A program made the translations under genes and the position numbers. Of a stretch of DNA of 64,000 nucleotides, positions 1 through 12,566 are shown in pieces. How positions within the stretch are numbered: position 1 is the stretch's first letter; each line of letters opens with the position of its first letter. The stretch comes from Hypoxylon rubiginosum. Lineage: Eukaryota; Ascomycota; Sordariomycetes; Xylariales; Hypoxylaceae. The notes under the pieces are model-generated. The model searched no databases. It saw only the letters and a program-made list of their open reading frames with translations, and was not told the DNA's origin. The stretch spans positions 310,001 through 374,000 of the forward strand of contig CADCXA010000051.1 in the NCBI GenBank assembly GCA_902806565.1, in the 5' to 3' direction.

Positions 1-2792
1 ACCGCCGCTCCCTTCCTCCTCGGACGAGCGGTAGCCCGTGTCTACGTAAGTTTCTGACGACGCCGTGGTGAACTCGCTGTCTTGGTGGTTGTGATGGTTC
101 TGTTGTTGCTGCTGCCGTTGCCGCAACAGAGAGTCTTGCCGCGACAGAGAATCCATGGGGGTCGTCGTCGGGTCGTGGATCATCGTCGTGACCATGCCGG
201 GGTCGGACGCCGTCGCCGCCTCCTCGGCAGCAATCTTATTAGCCACCTGAGTAGAGAAGTCCGAGCCGTCCGACACGTAGATGGACGGTTCGCGGCTGGT
301 GAAGTGGGCGGGCGCGTAGACGGACGCGTGGCGCTCGAGCTCGAACGGCTGCGCGCCGATGTCCGAACCGGTAATCGATCCGATATCCGAGTTCGCGGTG
401 GACGGGCGCGTGAGTTCGGGTAGGCTGGGCTCCGGCATGCTCATGTCGAGGTCGATTAGGCTGGTCATGGACATGCGGTCGTTCGCCGCGCTCGACGAGG
501 TTTGTTTGTCGTAGCCTTGCGACGGTAGTCCGATCGGTTCGGTAGGGTGGTGCTGTAGTCGCGGGCGTACGTCGATGCTGGGCTCGGGGGAATGATCATC
601 GAACGGGAAATGGGATATCTCGGGATTGGCAGAGGCAGGCGGAATGCTGGTCGGCCAAGACCAGTCGGGTGGCTGGTGTCGGCCGGTATTCATATCCGCA
701 GGGTCGCTCAGAGGCGCTCGATCATGGGTCGATGATTCTGTGGCAGAGGAGAAAGACCAATTATTATCCATGGAAGCGCGCGGCCCTGGCCTTGGTGCTG
801 GACCTGGACCCGGAATGGGACCTTGGACCGGTCTTATCGTGCCCATGTCCACAAAGTTCGAGAGGTCACCACCGCCGAGCGACGCGTCGAGATCAATTAG
901 GGACTCACGAAGCGTTGCATGGAGCGAATCATCACGTAACGGGAGGTCGGATGCTGGAAGCTCGTTCGTGAGCGGAGGTTCTGAAACCGTGGGTAGGCCG
1001 AGGTGGCCATAGTACATGCGGGAGTTTTCATCGTAATTCGATATCGTATTGGGATCAAAGACTTTCTCGAGGGGGGCTTTGACCTTTGATGCGGCCAGCG
1101 CGTGTGGTGGTGGGCGGCGTCGACCTTTCTTTGGTCTGGCAGTATCCTCGCCAAAAGTGGTGGGAAAGTCGACGGCTGAGCCGTACACGTCGCGCACTGC
1201 TTCGGCGTCAGACCGACCATCCTCGTGAAGCTGCTCGTCAAAGGCTAGTGTGGTAGAGAAATTCCATTCGTCCGTCGCCAATGAAGTCGAGCCTAGATCA
1301 GTAGGTGCTTGGGCTCCTCCCGCGGCAAAAAGGGATTTTCTGCTCCCCCCACGTTCCTCCCAGAGTTTAAAGGCTTTTACAAGGTTGGCAAGAGATGAGG
1401 CAGGATATCTAGAGCTAGTGTTGGAAATGTACGGGTGCTGTTGGACCTGTTCGATGGAAGGTCGTTTGGATGGGTTCTCCTCGAGACAAAAGGCCACTAG
1501 GCTTTTGAGCTCGTCCGAGTACTGGTCGCCGTCGAGGCGTGGGAGATGCTCTCTCAGGTAATCTCCTAGATGGGGGAGACCTACGTTGGCCCTAACATTT
1601 GGCGGTAAGCCAGATGCTATTTCGTATACCATAGACCCAAATGCCCATATGTCTACCTCGGTTCCGTAATGGGCGTTCTGGTCGAAGAGCTCCGGCGCCA
1701 TCCAGTGCGGCGTTCCTATGAAGGTCGATCGTTTATCTAGCTTAGTCTCCATCATACCAGCAACTCCGAAATCACATAACTGCACCTCTCCAGTCTCCGT
1801 CACTAGGACGTTAGCGCACTTAATGTCGCGATGTATGATTCCCTCCTTATGCACCCAGTAAATTGCTACAGCCACTTCGCGCAGAATCGGTATTATCCAT
1901 TTCTCCTGTAACCCGCCCGGCGCCGTTGGTTTCATGAGAGTAGCAACACTACCACCAGCGCAATACTCGGTTACCATCCACATCGCCTTGCCGACAGGAA
2001 GGGCTTCGATGACATGATTGATGTTCTGCGCCCCCGATTGACTCAGCCGATGGAGAGCATTTATCTCTTTGAGAATTTCACTATACGTATCCGCAAGCTT
2101 CGGGTTTACCGTATCGCTCTCGTCAACGTCGATGATCTTCACAGCCACCACACTCGTCGTCTTCAGATCGGTTGCTTTGTAGACTCGTCCGAAGCTTCCT
2201 TTACCGATGAGCTCTGTGAGTCGGTATCCTGGGGCAGGCTTTCCTGACTTTGCGCATTCTTCTTGGACAGCTTCTTCCATTTTGCGAGCATCTTCCACCG
2301 CTTTTTGACGCGTCGGCCCAGGTCCACCGCCAAAAACTTGAAGAGTTGCCATGGTGTTCTGTCTATGAGCACGGGTCTAAGATATCAGGTTAGTTACAAG
2401 TCGAATATTATATGAGGATGTAGAAAATGGAATTGGCATGAAATGGTAGAGAGAAGGACAGTCAGGTGTGTTCACTTTCATATAGAAGGATGTAGCGATA
2501 AGTGTAAGTGAGCTGTGCACCACGTGGGATTGCGGTTCGGGTGGGCGTGATGAAGCCGTGTCATGATAGTTACTTGCGTTTGATCAGGCGTCTCCGGACG
2601 GAGAGGGATGGTGCAGATGGGATACTCCATGAAGACGGTAGCGTAAGGTCCGCCGCGGAGACCAGGGTTGGGTCCCAGGGGGAGATCGGTCAGCCATGCT
2701 GGAATGTTTTGGCCTTCTTCGAGGAAGAGATTGTTGTTCATGGGTCCAGCAATAGCAGATTCGAGACCAGGCGATTGCTCGTATCTTGACAT
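1..2792 (-). CDS. Ste20/germinal-centre-like Ser/Thr protein kinase, C-terminus cut by window edge
   Basis: Read right to left, the main exon is open from 2376 to base 1 with no stop, so the C-terminus is missing. Numbering from the ATG at 2352, the kinase domain spans about residues 44-300: glycine loop GKGSFGRVY (about 49), VAVK lysine 72, HRDIKCAN at 174, DFG at 194, and GTPHWMAPE in the activation segment. That set is typical of Ste20-related GCK kinases, which act in polarity and septation signalling in fungi. After the domain comes a long low-complexity tail rich in Ser, Pro and Asp, ending in a Gln/His run near the edge. An upstream exon (2574-2792, starting MSRYEQ) joins in frame to 2376 across a 197-base intron (donor GTAACT, branch CTAAC, acceptor TTAG), adding 81 residues. 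A start at 2352 with that intron in the leader is the alternative. Kinase class is sure; the exact orthologue is not. Confidence 0.85.
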
Positions 2793-3572
2793 TGCGATGG
2801 GCGTGGCGCGGCGTGGCGCGGCGAGATGGGAGATGCGACGACGAAAGCAAGGAAAGAAAGGAACGAAACGGGCGAAGTGAAAGCATACTTACAGAAGAGA
2901 AGAACTAGATTAAAACTACGCCTGAAGCCTCAGTAGGCAGTAAATCAGGGCGGTATCCAGGGCAAAGCGCGTGATGCCAACTTGAGATGTATCGAGTCGG
3001 TAACTCAGCATCTGGTGGCCTGCACCCCTAGACATTGGACACCCAACTATTAATGCTGCGAGGCTCCAAATTGGCCGGAGAAAGTTCGAGGTCGTAGTAT
3101 ATCGCTTCAATTATAAGTAGAATCCTTGCGCAGCGTGTAGCATTAGATATGCGTGGTTCCTGGGCTTCCAGCGGATTTGATGTATAAGAGAAGTTGATGA
3201 AGGTAAGGCGGGATGGCGCTTCCAAGTTGATGGTGGGCTAATCGAGGGGAGCTCTCGGCACCGCACTAGTCTCAAAGGATACTAGTGTGAATCATTGAAC
3301 CAATCAAAACCAATCAGAGGAATCGACGTCAACCTCAGCTGTTGGCGAGGCTCGCCAGCCTCGTTGTCAAAGAATTGCACGTGAACATTAATTCAACCAC
3401 TAAAAGGTCTAATATCTCATGTTCTAGCCATCTACACTCTGCAAGATTTCCTAGATATCTAGCCAGCAATGGTTTCAGAGACATATTAGGGTAATATTTC
3501 CTACTGCGCTCCCTTGGATTCATATTGTACCAAGACCTTTCCCACTAGGTACAAGACTCAAGTGCATTATGC
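2793..3572. other. Intergenic: kinase promoter and PEX1 3' flank
   Basis: No convincing gene; the short open frames here have no domain and no splice logic. A strong donor-like site GTAAGTATG lies on the minus strand at about 2891, just upstream of the kinase first exon, so the kinase leader may carry an intron. The only nearby acceptor would remove the MSRYEQ start codon and leave the next in-frame Met (MNNN). Confidence 0.5.
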
Positions 3573-6500
3573 CTACATAAGGCTGCTTCGCCCGCCAATC
3601 TCCATGCTACCCTGCCCATCGCGCATCTCGCCACTCCGTCCTACCACGAACTCTCTGTATATACGTTCCAGCCTGTTTCTTTCTTGCGGACTGATGCTAG
3701 CCCGGGTAGACTCCAATGCCTTCGTAACGTGTTTCCAGCCAATGAGCACTTCGGTATCCTTTCCATCTTGTCCTTTCGCGCCGTTTTCTCCAGTAGCCTG
3801 CGCCGCTCCCTTCTGAAACATCTTCGTTTGTTTCTTTGCCGCCTTGATTTCGGCAAGTTTAGCTGCGATGGCGGCGTTCTCGGCTACCTGTGCAGACTTG
3901 TTATACCCTTTCTTCGCCCGCTCTTTCGCTTCAGCTAGGGCTGCCTCGATGCCATAGCGAAACTGAACGAAATTCCGAGTTCGCGCAGTGACCTCTACTT
4001 TAGCTCGGGTGCTTGCCGTAGTACGCTTGTCCCCTGAAGATTGTAACTCGATGTCATTAAGCACATCATGAATGGCCTCGAGTTGGGCATTTGACATGAG
4101 AGCCTGCAAATCGGCGCCAGAGTAGCCTTCAGTGCGTCTAGCAAGTTCGAACAGGCCCTCCTCTGATGATAAAATCTCTTCGCGTAATTTGACTTTCTTG
4201 GCTAAAGCTCGTAAGATATCGGCACGATCCTCTATGTTCGGCAAGCCGCATATCAAGCTTTTATCCAGACGTCCGGGACGAAGCAACGCGGGATCGATCA
4301 GATCAGGTCGAGACGTCGCAGCAAGGACATAAACCCCGGACAATCCCTCTGCGCCGTCCATTTGCGTTAGGAGCTGATTGACTACACGATCCGTAACACC
4401 CGTTGAGTCGTGTCCACGCTTTGGCGCAATGGAGTCGAACTCGTCAAAGAACAGAACACACGGTTTCGCCGCAGACGCTCGTTCGAAAAGGTCGCGAACG
4501 CTTTTCTCGCTGGCACCGATATATTTATTCAAAATTTCGGGTCCTTTCACAGAGATGAAGTTAAGGCCACATTCACCAGCCACTGCACTCGCCAGAAGAG
4601 TTTTTCCGCAACCGGGATATCCGTATAATAGAAGTCCGGAACGTAGCCTTAGAGGACATTGCGCGAAAATCGGTGCATATTTCGTGGGGTATTGTAGTGT
4701 CTCGAGCAAAATCTGTCGCGTTTCTTTAAGACCACCAATCGAATCAAATGTCGTCGTGGACGTCTGCAACGAAACGTTCCGAAGAGAAGCGGGAGTAAAT
4801 CCCTTAAGAGCATTATCGAAATCCGCACGTCCAAGTTGGATAATATCTAGTGAGGTATTGGACGGGTCCTCACTAACAGACCGTATCAAGGCTTCGTTGC
4901 GAGCTCTAGATATGAGAAGTATGAGGTCCCCTGGCATGTATCCATCTGTCTCCCCAGCAAGATCGAGAAAGTCCAGGTCCGGATCCAAGAGGAAGCCATC
5001 TGGCTTAGTAACGCTGGAGATTGAGTTGCCACGGCTTCGTTGGTCGGCTCCATCCATCCACGCACTAGAATCATCGCCACCCACACTCCCATTGGCAGTA
5101 GTGGGACGACTTCCATATGGGCCGGGAGCCTGCATAGATTCCGGAGACACGGTTTGTTGTCTCACAACTGCTTCCAAGACTCTTCTCCGTGCCTCCTTAT
5201 CCGGCGCTTTTAAATCGATGATCTCCCGAACGACGTGTCCTCCGATGATTACATTATTCAGCGATTCTTTGGCTTGTGCGGTAGTGAGAAGTACCACACC
5301 TCTATCGCGCCCGCAGTACTGACGCACAATCGAGCCAATAGTCTCACTGACTTGTCGGCTTCGGGTGTTGTCATTTCCCACTTGCAGCTCCGTCTCAACC
5401 GGGCACAGCTTGTCCAGGTCGTCAAGAATGACGATTGCTTTTCCACCGAGTCTGGCGCCCCAGCTTGCATTCATGAAGAGTCTGTTTAGTGTTTCTTTGA
5501 TGGTAGATATCCTGCTTTCGTCGTTGACAAGCTTTCGGCACGGAAAATAAGTTGTGTGAAAGAGAAATTCTTCTCGTAATGTCTGGGCTAAAGACTGCAC
5601 GACGGCAGTCTTACCAGCTCCCAAGGCGCCGGTTAGGAGGACAGAGGACATATGAGAGAGATGAGACTTCAGGTTAGCCAAGAGCGAATCAATCCCAACC
5701 AAAACTGAGTCACTCGGAATCATGTTTTCGCCCGTATCATTCTCTTCCAACCATGCCGGACGAGCGACGGGCGGTTGGACCTCCAGAGGAACATTTTTGT
5801 CGGACCCAAGATACCAATTTAGATGCTCCTTAGAAGAATCTAAATTCGTAGCATCGAATTTCGCGATACCGCCTTCCCAGCCCTTAGATAACTCGAGCCC
5901 ATCGAATACCGGTAGTACCATTCCGTCAGTCAAGGGACCACGCAGAAGGCCACTTATCTTGTCTTTCTGGCCATATATGTTTGATATCCTTTTTGATGCT
6001 TCTTCCTTCTCAGCTTTTGACTCTCCTCCGAATTTCAAGCCATTTGAAGATCCCCAATTTTCGTTTGAAAAGGGCGATACCTTTAAATTTTTCATCGCGG
6101 TACGCGGTAATGGTGACGGGGCCGGCTCAATCTTCGCGATACCTCCAACCATTCCAAGATGGCCAAGCATCGCACATAAGGGAGTAGAGAGAGCCGCGGT
6201 TTGGGTGGACGGAGGGTCATCCCATGGGCGTAATTGCGCAACCACTCTTTCGGCGACTTTCACTGTGTCAGCATTGGCCGCAATTTCTTGCTGCTTTTGA
6301 GGATCGAGCGGAGGTTGGAGCCCGGCTGGCTTGACGATATTGACAGTAACCCAATTCACGCCTCGGAAATCCTTTGATAACAGAAGGTCTCGGTCAACCC
6401 ATACGCTTAAGTCTTGGGGCGCAGATTCTTCGTCAAACCACTCGTTGCAGAGCTTACGGTCCACACCTCTCAAGAACAACGCCGGCTTCTTTTCTTCTCG

Positions 6501-7379
6501 AGCGCTTCTTCTGCGGACGGTACTAGCTGAGCTTTTCCCGCTCCTCCTAGACGTACCACCCACACTACGGTCTTCCCGGTTGGGTTTGGTCGGTTTGGAT
6601 CGGGTCTTAGGCGCGACAATCACCTCGGCATCAGGAGCAATCTTTACAAACGGGACGTCTGCTGCGGGGGTCGGTTCGAGAGATATGATCTTGATGTTTG
6701 CTGTGGACGTGGGCGAGAGGTGGAGAGTCAAAGGATGTGGGCTAGGAGGTTGGCCTGGCGCAGCTGCGTACGCGGGGTTTGGCAGAGCGCGAATCTGGGA
6801 GAGTAGATTTAATTCCAAGAAGGTCGCATGTAGTTCAATTATCTCCCAGTCTTCCGGTGTCAGGGGTTCTATGTTGACCGTGTGGGCTAGAGGAGGATCG
6901 ACGTGTATCATACACATGACCTTCAGGCCATCTGACAGTCCCAAAGTCGCTGCTAAGGTGGCATCAATCTCAACAGAGGCCACCTCTTGATCTCTGCCAC
7001 CACTCCTCATACTAGTTATGCCATCTCGATCGACTATCGGTGCTATCTTTCGCTTGCTGGGCATTCCCGTCCAGCCGACGTATACGGATCTTTGAGTAGA
7101 GGGGGTGCCATTGGATTGGGCGGAACCATTCGTGGTCGAGGAAACACGATAGCTAAGTTCGACGATGACATTTTGGATGGGCTGCAAAGATAGTTCAGTA
7201 TATTCCTAGGTAACTATACCCAGGTTATGCCATAGCAATTGTGTTAAGCTTACAGTGTTAATATTCTGGAGCAAGTTGACTAACGGCGTTGGCAAGTTTA
7301 CCAGACAGTTCTTAAGATTTAGTACAAGGGAGAGCTCGGCAGCGGTTGACTGCGCGTTCTTTCGTGCAGCCGGTGCCAT
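3573..7379 (-). CDS. PEX1: Peroxisome biogenesis AAA ATPase PEX1
   Basis: Two exons, complement(join(3573..7181,7254..7379)), give 1244 residues. The long frame has no ATG at its 5' end. A 42-codon first exon starting MAPAARKNAQ joins in phase 0 across a 72-base intron (GTAAGC ... TTGCAG) and supplies the PEX1 N-terminal domain, whose LKNCLVNLP resembles the start of PEX1 elsewhere. There are two AAA modules. D1 has a Walker A GALGAGKT near residue 558. D2 has GYPGCGKT near 895, Walker B LFFDEFDS near 954, and the second-region-of-homology motif SRPDLIDPALLRPGRLD. Length matches the family (about 1,050-1,300). PEX1 works with PEX6 as a hexameric ATPase at the peroxisome membrane, extracting ubiquitinated PEX5 for recycling. 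It is divergent from MCM7. Confidence 0.96.
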
Positions 7380-8012
7380 ATTCGGGTTTACGTATGGTGG
7401 AAGTTGTCGTTAAACCATTTATAACTCTGTGGTAGAAAAAAGAAGGCCTTGGACTCTTTTACAAGTGTGTTGCTATTTTCTTAATCATGATATCGTAAGG
7501 TGAATGCACTTTAGACTAGAAAGTGACTTCATTTACGATATGCCGTGGACCGAGGCACGGAAAACGTCCACTGAATTGAATCCATTTGATTACACAGGGT
7601 ACAGAGTTACCTCAGTGGCCCTAAAATGTCTGGGTGCTCCATCACATGAAGAAGCCTTGAAGCTTACGCAGGGAGGTGGGGAATAAATCAGCCACAATCT
7701 AGCGAATTATGCACTAGGGCAGTTGGGGCAATTGGGGCTGATAAAAAACACGCGAAAATTCGCGTCGACGCGTTATCCTGTAGACATCCCCTGCAAGCCC
7801 CTCTAACCCCCTGTTAAGCGCTTTCCAGCCTCCATCTCTCCATCTTGTCTTGTCTATCTTCTTGTCCTCTACACGGAATGACCAAGTCTTGAACAATCTT
7901 GAACAATTGTTGCGACTTGCTCAATCCTGTCGCATTTTACATTCCACCTTTCACATTTCTTCAGTTTTCTACTTCTACCCACCAGATATTCCAGGAGTAA
8001 ACCGAATCAACC
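7380..8012. promoter_or_regulatory. Divergent promoter region of PEX1 and MCM7
   Basis: This 633-base gap separates the two start codons and must hold both leaders and promoters. The MCM7-proximal side is pyrimidine-rich (CTTGTCTTGTCTATCTTCTTGT near 7843), as is common in fungal leaders. A palindromic GCGTCGACGCG lies near 7763. It also holds CGCGAAAATTCGCG (about 7752-7765), an inverted repeat containing TTCGCG/CGCGAA. A 60-codon open frame at 7504-7686 has no support as a gene. Confidence 0.5.
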
Positions 8013-10755
8013 ATGGCGCTCCTTCAATACAGACACATTGTTGATTACGAGGCACAACAAGGTCAGTTAGCCATTGTTTGCTTCGCTCCTAAAGCTGCAT
8101 TGTAGCTAACACATAGTACAGCCGCCTTCGAGAACTTCCTCGAGAATTTCAAGACCTCCCCGACACAATCCATTACGCACGCTATTGGCCAAATCAACAT
8201 TGACGAAGATGACCTGAGTGATGAGTACGATTTCATGGACGAGGATGATGATGCGCATGAAAGACGCCGACGAGAGAAAGTTGCAGCAAAGACGCCGAAG
8301 CATAAATATGCCGACATAATGCAGAAGCTCGCAGATCGCACGGCCGACGAGGTTTTAATAGACTTGGACGATTTGGCTCAAGTAAGAAAGACTTGCATCG
8401 TACCGTTTATGAAGAGGCACGCAGCTGACGGATAGTAGTGGGAGGACGACACAAACGAGGCGCTGAAGCTTGTCGAGTCCGTCGAAGCAAATACTAAGCA
8501 CTATGTTGAGATCCTATCTAGAGCGATCGACAACAAGATGCCAGCTCCCACGACTGGTATATCGTACGTCTATATTCCCTCGCCGCTCATTACGTTTCCT
8601 TGCTAACACCAACTTAGATTCAAAGACGACGTTCTGGATGTCATTATGGAGAGAAGACAGGCTCGAAATCGGGATCTCGCTGAAACAGCTGCGAACACCA
8701 ACAACCCTGAGTTACTCGATTCTACCTTTCCCGCTCAGCTCACAAGACGTTACACGCTTGTTTTCAAACCAAGGACATCTACCACGGAGAAGCCCGTCAA
8801 AGCCCTTGCCGTTAGACAAGTGCGAGGAGACCACCTAGGCCATCTAATCACAGTCCGCGGTATCGCAACCAGAGTTTCCGACGTGAAGCCCATCGTTCAA
8901 GTGGGCGCGTACGTTTGTGATCGCTGCGGATGCGAAATCTTCCAGCCCGTCAGCGACAGGCAATATGCGCCGCTTACTCTCTGTCCGTCTCAGGAGTGTA
9001 AGGAGAACCAGTCCAAAGGTCAACTCTTCCAGTCCTCGCGCGCGTCCAAATTCCTACCTTTCCAAGAGGTCAAGATTCAGGAATTGGCAGAGCAGGTCCC
9101 CATCGGTCAAATTCCTCGGACACTCACTATCATGTGCTATGGCAGCGCAGTTCGGCAGATTAACCCGGGAGACATCGTCGATATTTCTGGGGTTTTCCTA
9201 CCTACCCCTTACACAGGATTTAAGGCAATGAGAGCCGGACTCTTGACCGATACCTATGTAGAGGCGCATCACATCGTCCAACACAAGAAGGCATACGAAG
9301 AGATGATCATCGATGACAGATTACTAAGGCGCATTCGCGCTTTTGACCAGACAGGCACCAGGTACGAAATGTTGGCGAACTCGATCGCCCCTGAAATTTT
9401 CGGCCACCTCGATGTTAAGAAAGCTCTCCTCTTGCTACTTGTTGGAGGTGTGACCAAGACGATGGGCGACGGCATGCGGATTCGTGGTGACATAAACATC
9501 TGCCTGATGGGCGATCCTGGTGTTGCCAAATCCCAGTTGTTGAAATACATCTCGAAGGTTGCCCCACGTGGTGTCTATACGTCCGGTCGTGGTTCCAGCG
9601 GCGTCGGTCTTACCGCTGCTGTCATGCGCGACCCCGTAACGGACGAAATGGTGCTCGAAGGTGGTGCTCTGGTCTTGGCCGACAATGGTATATGCTGCAT
9701 CGATGAATTCGACAAGATGGATGACAATGACAGGACTGCCATTCACGAAGTCATGGAGCAGCAGACGATCTCTATTTCCAAGGCCGGCATCTCGACAACT
9801 CTGAACGCTCGAACGTCGATCCTCGCCGCCGCTAACCCTATATATGGCCGCTATAACCCGCGCATATCACCTGTTGAGAACATCAACCTGCCGGCGGCTC
9901 TGCTCTCACGTTTTGATGTCTTATTTTTGCTTCTCGACACACCAACTCGCGATGGCGATGCCCAGCTGGCTAAGCACGTGGCGTACGTGCACATGCACAA
10001 CAAGCATCCAGATCTATACCCTCGCAATAACGCGGCGAGCGGCGAAGATGCGGCCGCCGCGGCAGAGCAGAACGTGGTCTTCACGCCGCACGAGGTGCGC
10101 GCGTACGTGGCGCAGGCCCGCAGCTACCGGCCGACGGTACCGGAGTCGGTGACGGAGTACCTAACCAAGACGTATGTACGGCTGCGGGACGCGCAACGGC
10201 GAGCCGAGAAGAAGAACAAGCAGTTCACGTACACGACGACGCGTACGCTGCTAGGCGTGGTGCGCCTCGCACAGGCACTAGCCCGCATCCGCTTCGACAA
10301 CATCGTCAACCGCGAGGACGTGGACGAGGCGCTCCGGCTCATGGAGACCAGCAAGGAGAGCCTGGCAGCGCACGAGGGCACCGGCGGAAGGCGCACGCTG
10401 AACGCGGCCTCGCGCATCTACAACCTGGTCAAGGCGCTGGCCGACAGCGGCGCGTGCCGGGCGGGCGAGGACGACGAGGACGACGACGAGGAGGGCACGG
10501 TGGAGCTCAGCTTGAGGAAGGTCAGGGAGCGCGTGGTTGGTAAGGGGTTTACCGAGGACCAGTGGTTGAATGCGCTGGATGAGTACACGAGTCTTGACGT
10601 GAGTCTCCTGGTTTTTCCCCTCCAACCCCTATATGGCTTGAGTGGGCATCTGAATGACTAACATGTCGAAACAGGTCTGGCAAACGGCTGGCAACGGAAG
10701 CAGGCTAGTGTTCATTACCGCTACAGATGGTGCTGCGAACGAGGACTCGGACTAA
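8013..10755 (+). CDS. MCM7: MCM7 subunit of the replicative helicase
   Basis: Five exons, join(8013..8061,8122..8381,8439..8563,8618..10598,10675..10755), encode 831 residues; all phases close and every intron has GT...AG with CTAAC/CTGAC-like branch sites. The start [16 protein letters not shown] fits MCM7. A C4 zinc motif (CDRC ... CPSQEC, about 245-272) precedes the MCM AAA+ core: Walker A GDPGVAKS near 443, Walker B CIDEFDKM, and arginine finger SRFD near 574. It is one of the six MCM2-7 subunits that form the CMG helicase loaded at origins. The last exon is short and ends in acidic residues. I checked MCM5 as an alternative; the N-terminus and the CPSQEC spacing fit MCM7 better. Codon use becomes strongly GC-rich after about 10,040. 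Confidence 0.96.
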
Positions 10756-12566
10756 AGGTTATCGAACGAACCTACTAATATGACAGTGCGGTCGTCGGGT
10801 CATGGCAGGGGCGGTGGCGAGGAGAGCTTCTGATGGGACATGCTGTGGATGTATCTGAATGGGAAGACAGTGATGGCGTTACGGATCCGGAACCGAGATA
10901 TCACGGAGATGATGACGATGATGTGTTTCCAAGGTCTTTACCTGTTTTTTATGCGAGTTTCTAGGCCTCTAGTTTATAGCAAAAAATGAAACACTGTCAG
11001 TAATAAGTGGAACTAATGCTCCAGATTTGGGTTGTGATATTTACGTACATTTAATAGATAACTATCAGCACTACTAGGTCTTGCTCCTTATATGGGCGGG
11101 TATGCCATGGAGGTGGGATCATTGAAGAGATGGTCGTAAGGGGAGAAGTTATATACCCCCTTAGATATCAATAGTAGCAGAATGGGGGTAGGCCCGAGTT
11201 CGAACTTATGAAGTATCGTTTTCTTATAACTGAATATAAATGGTGTCGTGGATGTTCAATATTGTTGTCTCAAAATTCAACTATGGTTGTGACCTAGAAA
11301 TATTGACTCTTAATAAACGAGGATTTTGGCTTGTTCCCAGCTAGAATAACATTGAAAGGTTGGCCATGGCCATGGCCATAGTAGAAATACATTTATATCC
11401 CCTTTTGCATGACTTCCGCTATCGTGTGTACTAGGACTCTAAAGTTAGGCCAAGCGTGAACAGATTACCCGAAATAAGGACAAGATATATATTCTAACAT
11501 ATTCGTTACAAGTGGTAAGAATTTCTGGTTTTTACTATCCAGTAATTGCCATCAAGATACGAGTTGTGCATTTTAAATAATCATTCTACATGTAGATGAT
11601 ATAAAGGCGAATGGAATAGATGAGGAAAAATAAAATAGAAAAGATTAACAAAAAAAGCTCGGTCGAGGGTATTGAATCCACGACCTACGAAAAACCCTCT
11701 TCGGATAATCGTACTGACAAGTCACGCCTTAGCGGTACAGCATTTGATTACCTCGTGGGGGTTGTTTCTAACCACTAGGTCAACCCAGGATGCGTCCTTT
11801 GGTACGGGGAATGGTTGACGGACTGTACTTCTGTTATGCCTTATAACCTTTACTTGGGAGGCGGTTGTTTTTACTGGCCCGTCGTAGGCCGAACTGTTGC
11901 CAGTTGCCTAGGACACGACACCCCTATTTCCTTATTCGCAAATCCCTTGCCGCTATGACGGCTGGCTAACCAACTGCTGCTGGTGCACGGCGCTCTAAAG
12001 CTTAGGGAGGGTTTAGTGAGACTGTTTAGGAGGATATAGACATGGTAAACGCGAATTCAAATCAAGAGAACACCTGTCTCTTACAAGCTAGATCGAAGGT
12101 TCGTATGAGGTACGTACTAAGTATCTGGGTGCTGTTTTCAACCGAGATGCCTGGTACCGTCTATACTTATTCATGGGGAGGCGTTTCTAGTTTGGATTTC
12201 TTCAGTCTGTCTTGGTGTTAGGATTCTGTCTGCTGATATCGTTGTCCTCGGGTCCAACAACCTCCATGTTACAGGACTAGCTAAGCAACTTGTACAAACA
12301 TAGTAGAGATAATTCTAGAAGGCCCATGCATTGGCTTTGCCCTAAGTTTGGCTAACCCCTAACTCTTATCTGAGCTGGTTGGGCATGAGCGTAAAATTAC
12401 ATCGAATCAGAAACAACCTAGGCACAAGGGGGAACTCTGTCACTGTAGGGTAGTTTTACGATGTAAATTGCACTCATTTTATACAAAGATATACGGCTAA
12501 ACATAACAGCCCTCCCCTCTGCTCCATGAGCTGGGAGGTAAAGCCGCTATAAAAAACGCAAGTATT
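10756..12566. other. 1.8-kb convergent gap between MCM7 and MRPS29 with a tRNA-like relic
   Basis: No protein gene is visible. Besides the 3' flanks of two converging genes, the centre (about 11,640-12,300) lacks any coding periodicity. It includes a minus-strand stretch with RNA polymerase III-like A and B boxes (listed separately). A decayed small repeat is possible, but I see no terminal repeats or target duplications that would define one. Confidence 0.4.
11648..11793 (-). repeat. Possible tRNA-derived (Pol III, SINE-like) relic
   Basis: Read on the minus strand there is a D-arm/A-box-like TAGTGGTTAGAA (about 11,766-11,777) and, about 85 bases on, a B-box-like GGATTCAATACC with a TTCAATA T-loop. 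The run then reaches CTCGACCGAGC and seven T residues, a Pol III-type terminator. GGTTGA before the A box can pair with TCGACC after the B box, like an acceptor stem. The T-stem has mismatches and the A-to-B distance is too long for an intact tRNA without an intron. A second, Ser/Leu-like D-arm (CGCTAAGGCGTGACTTG) sits in between. Best read as a decayed tRNA gene or SINE head; uncertain. Confidence 0.25.

Noticed and set aside
4378..5322. 314-codon plus-strand frame antisense to PEX1
   Set aside because: Mirror of conserved AAA domain coding sequence; not protein-like.
8013..10755. MCM5 as identity of the MCM gene
   Set aside because: N-terminus [13 protein letters not shown], the zinc-motif spacing and the CPSQEC signature fit MCM7.
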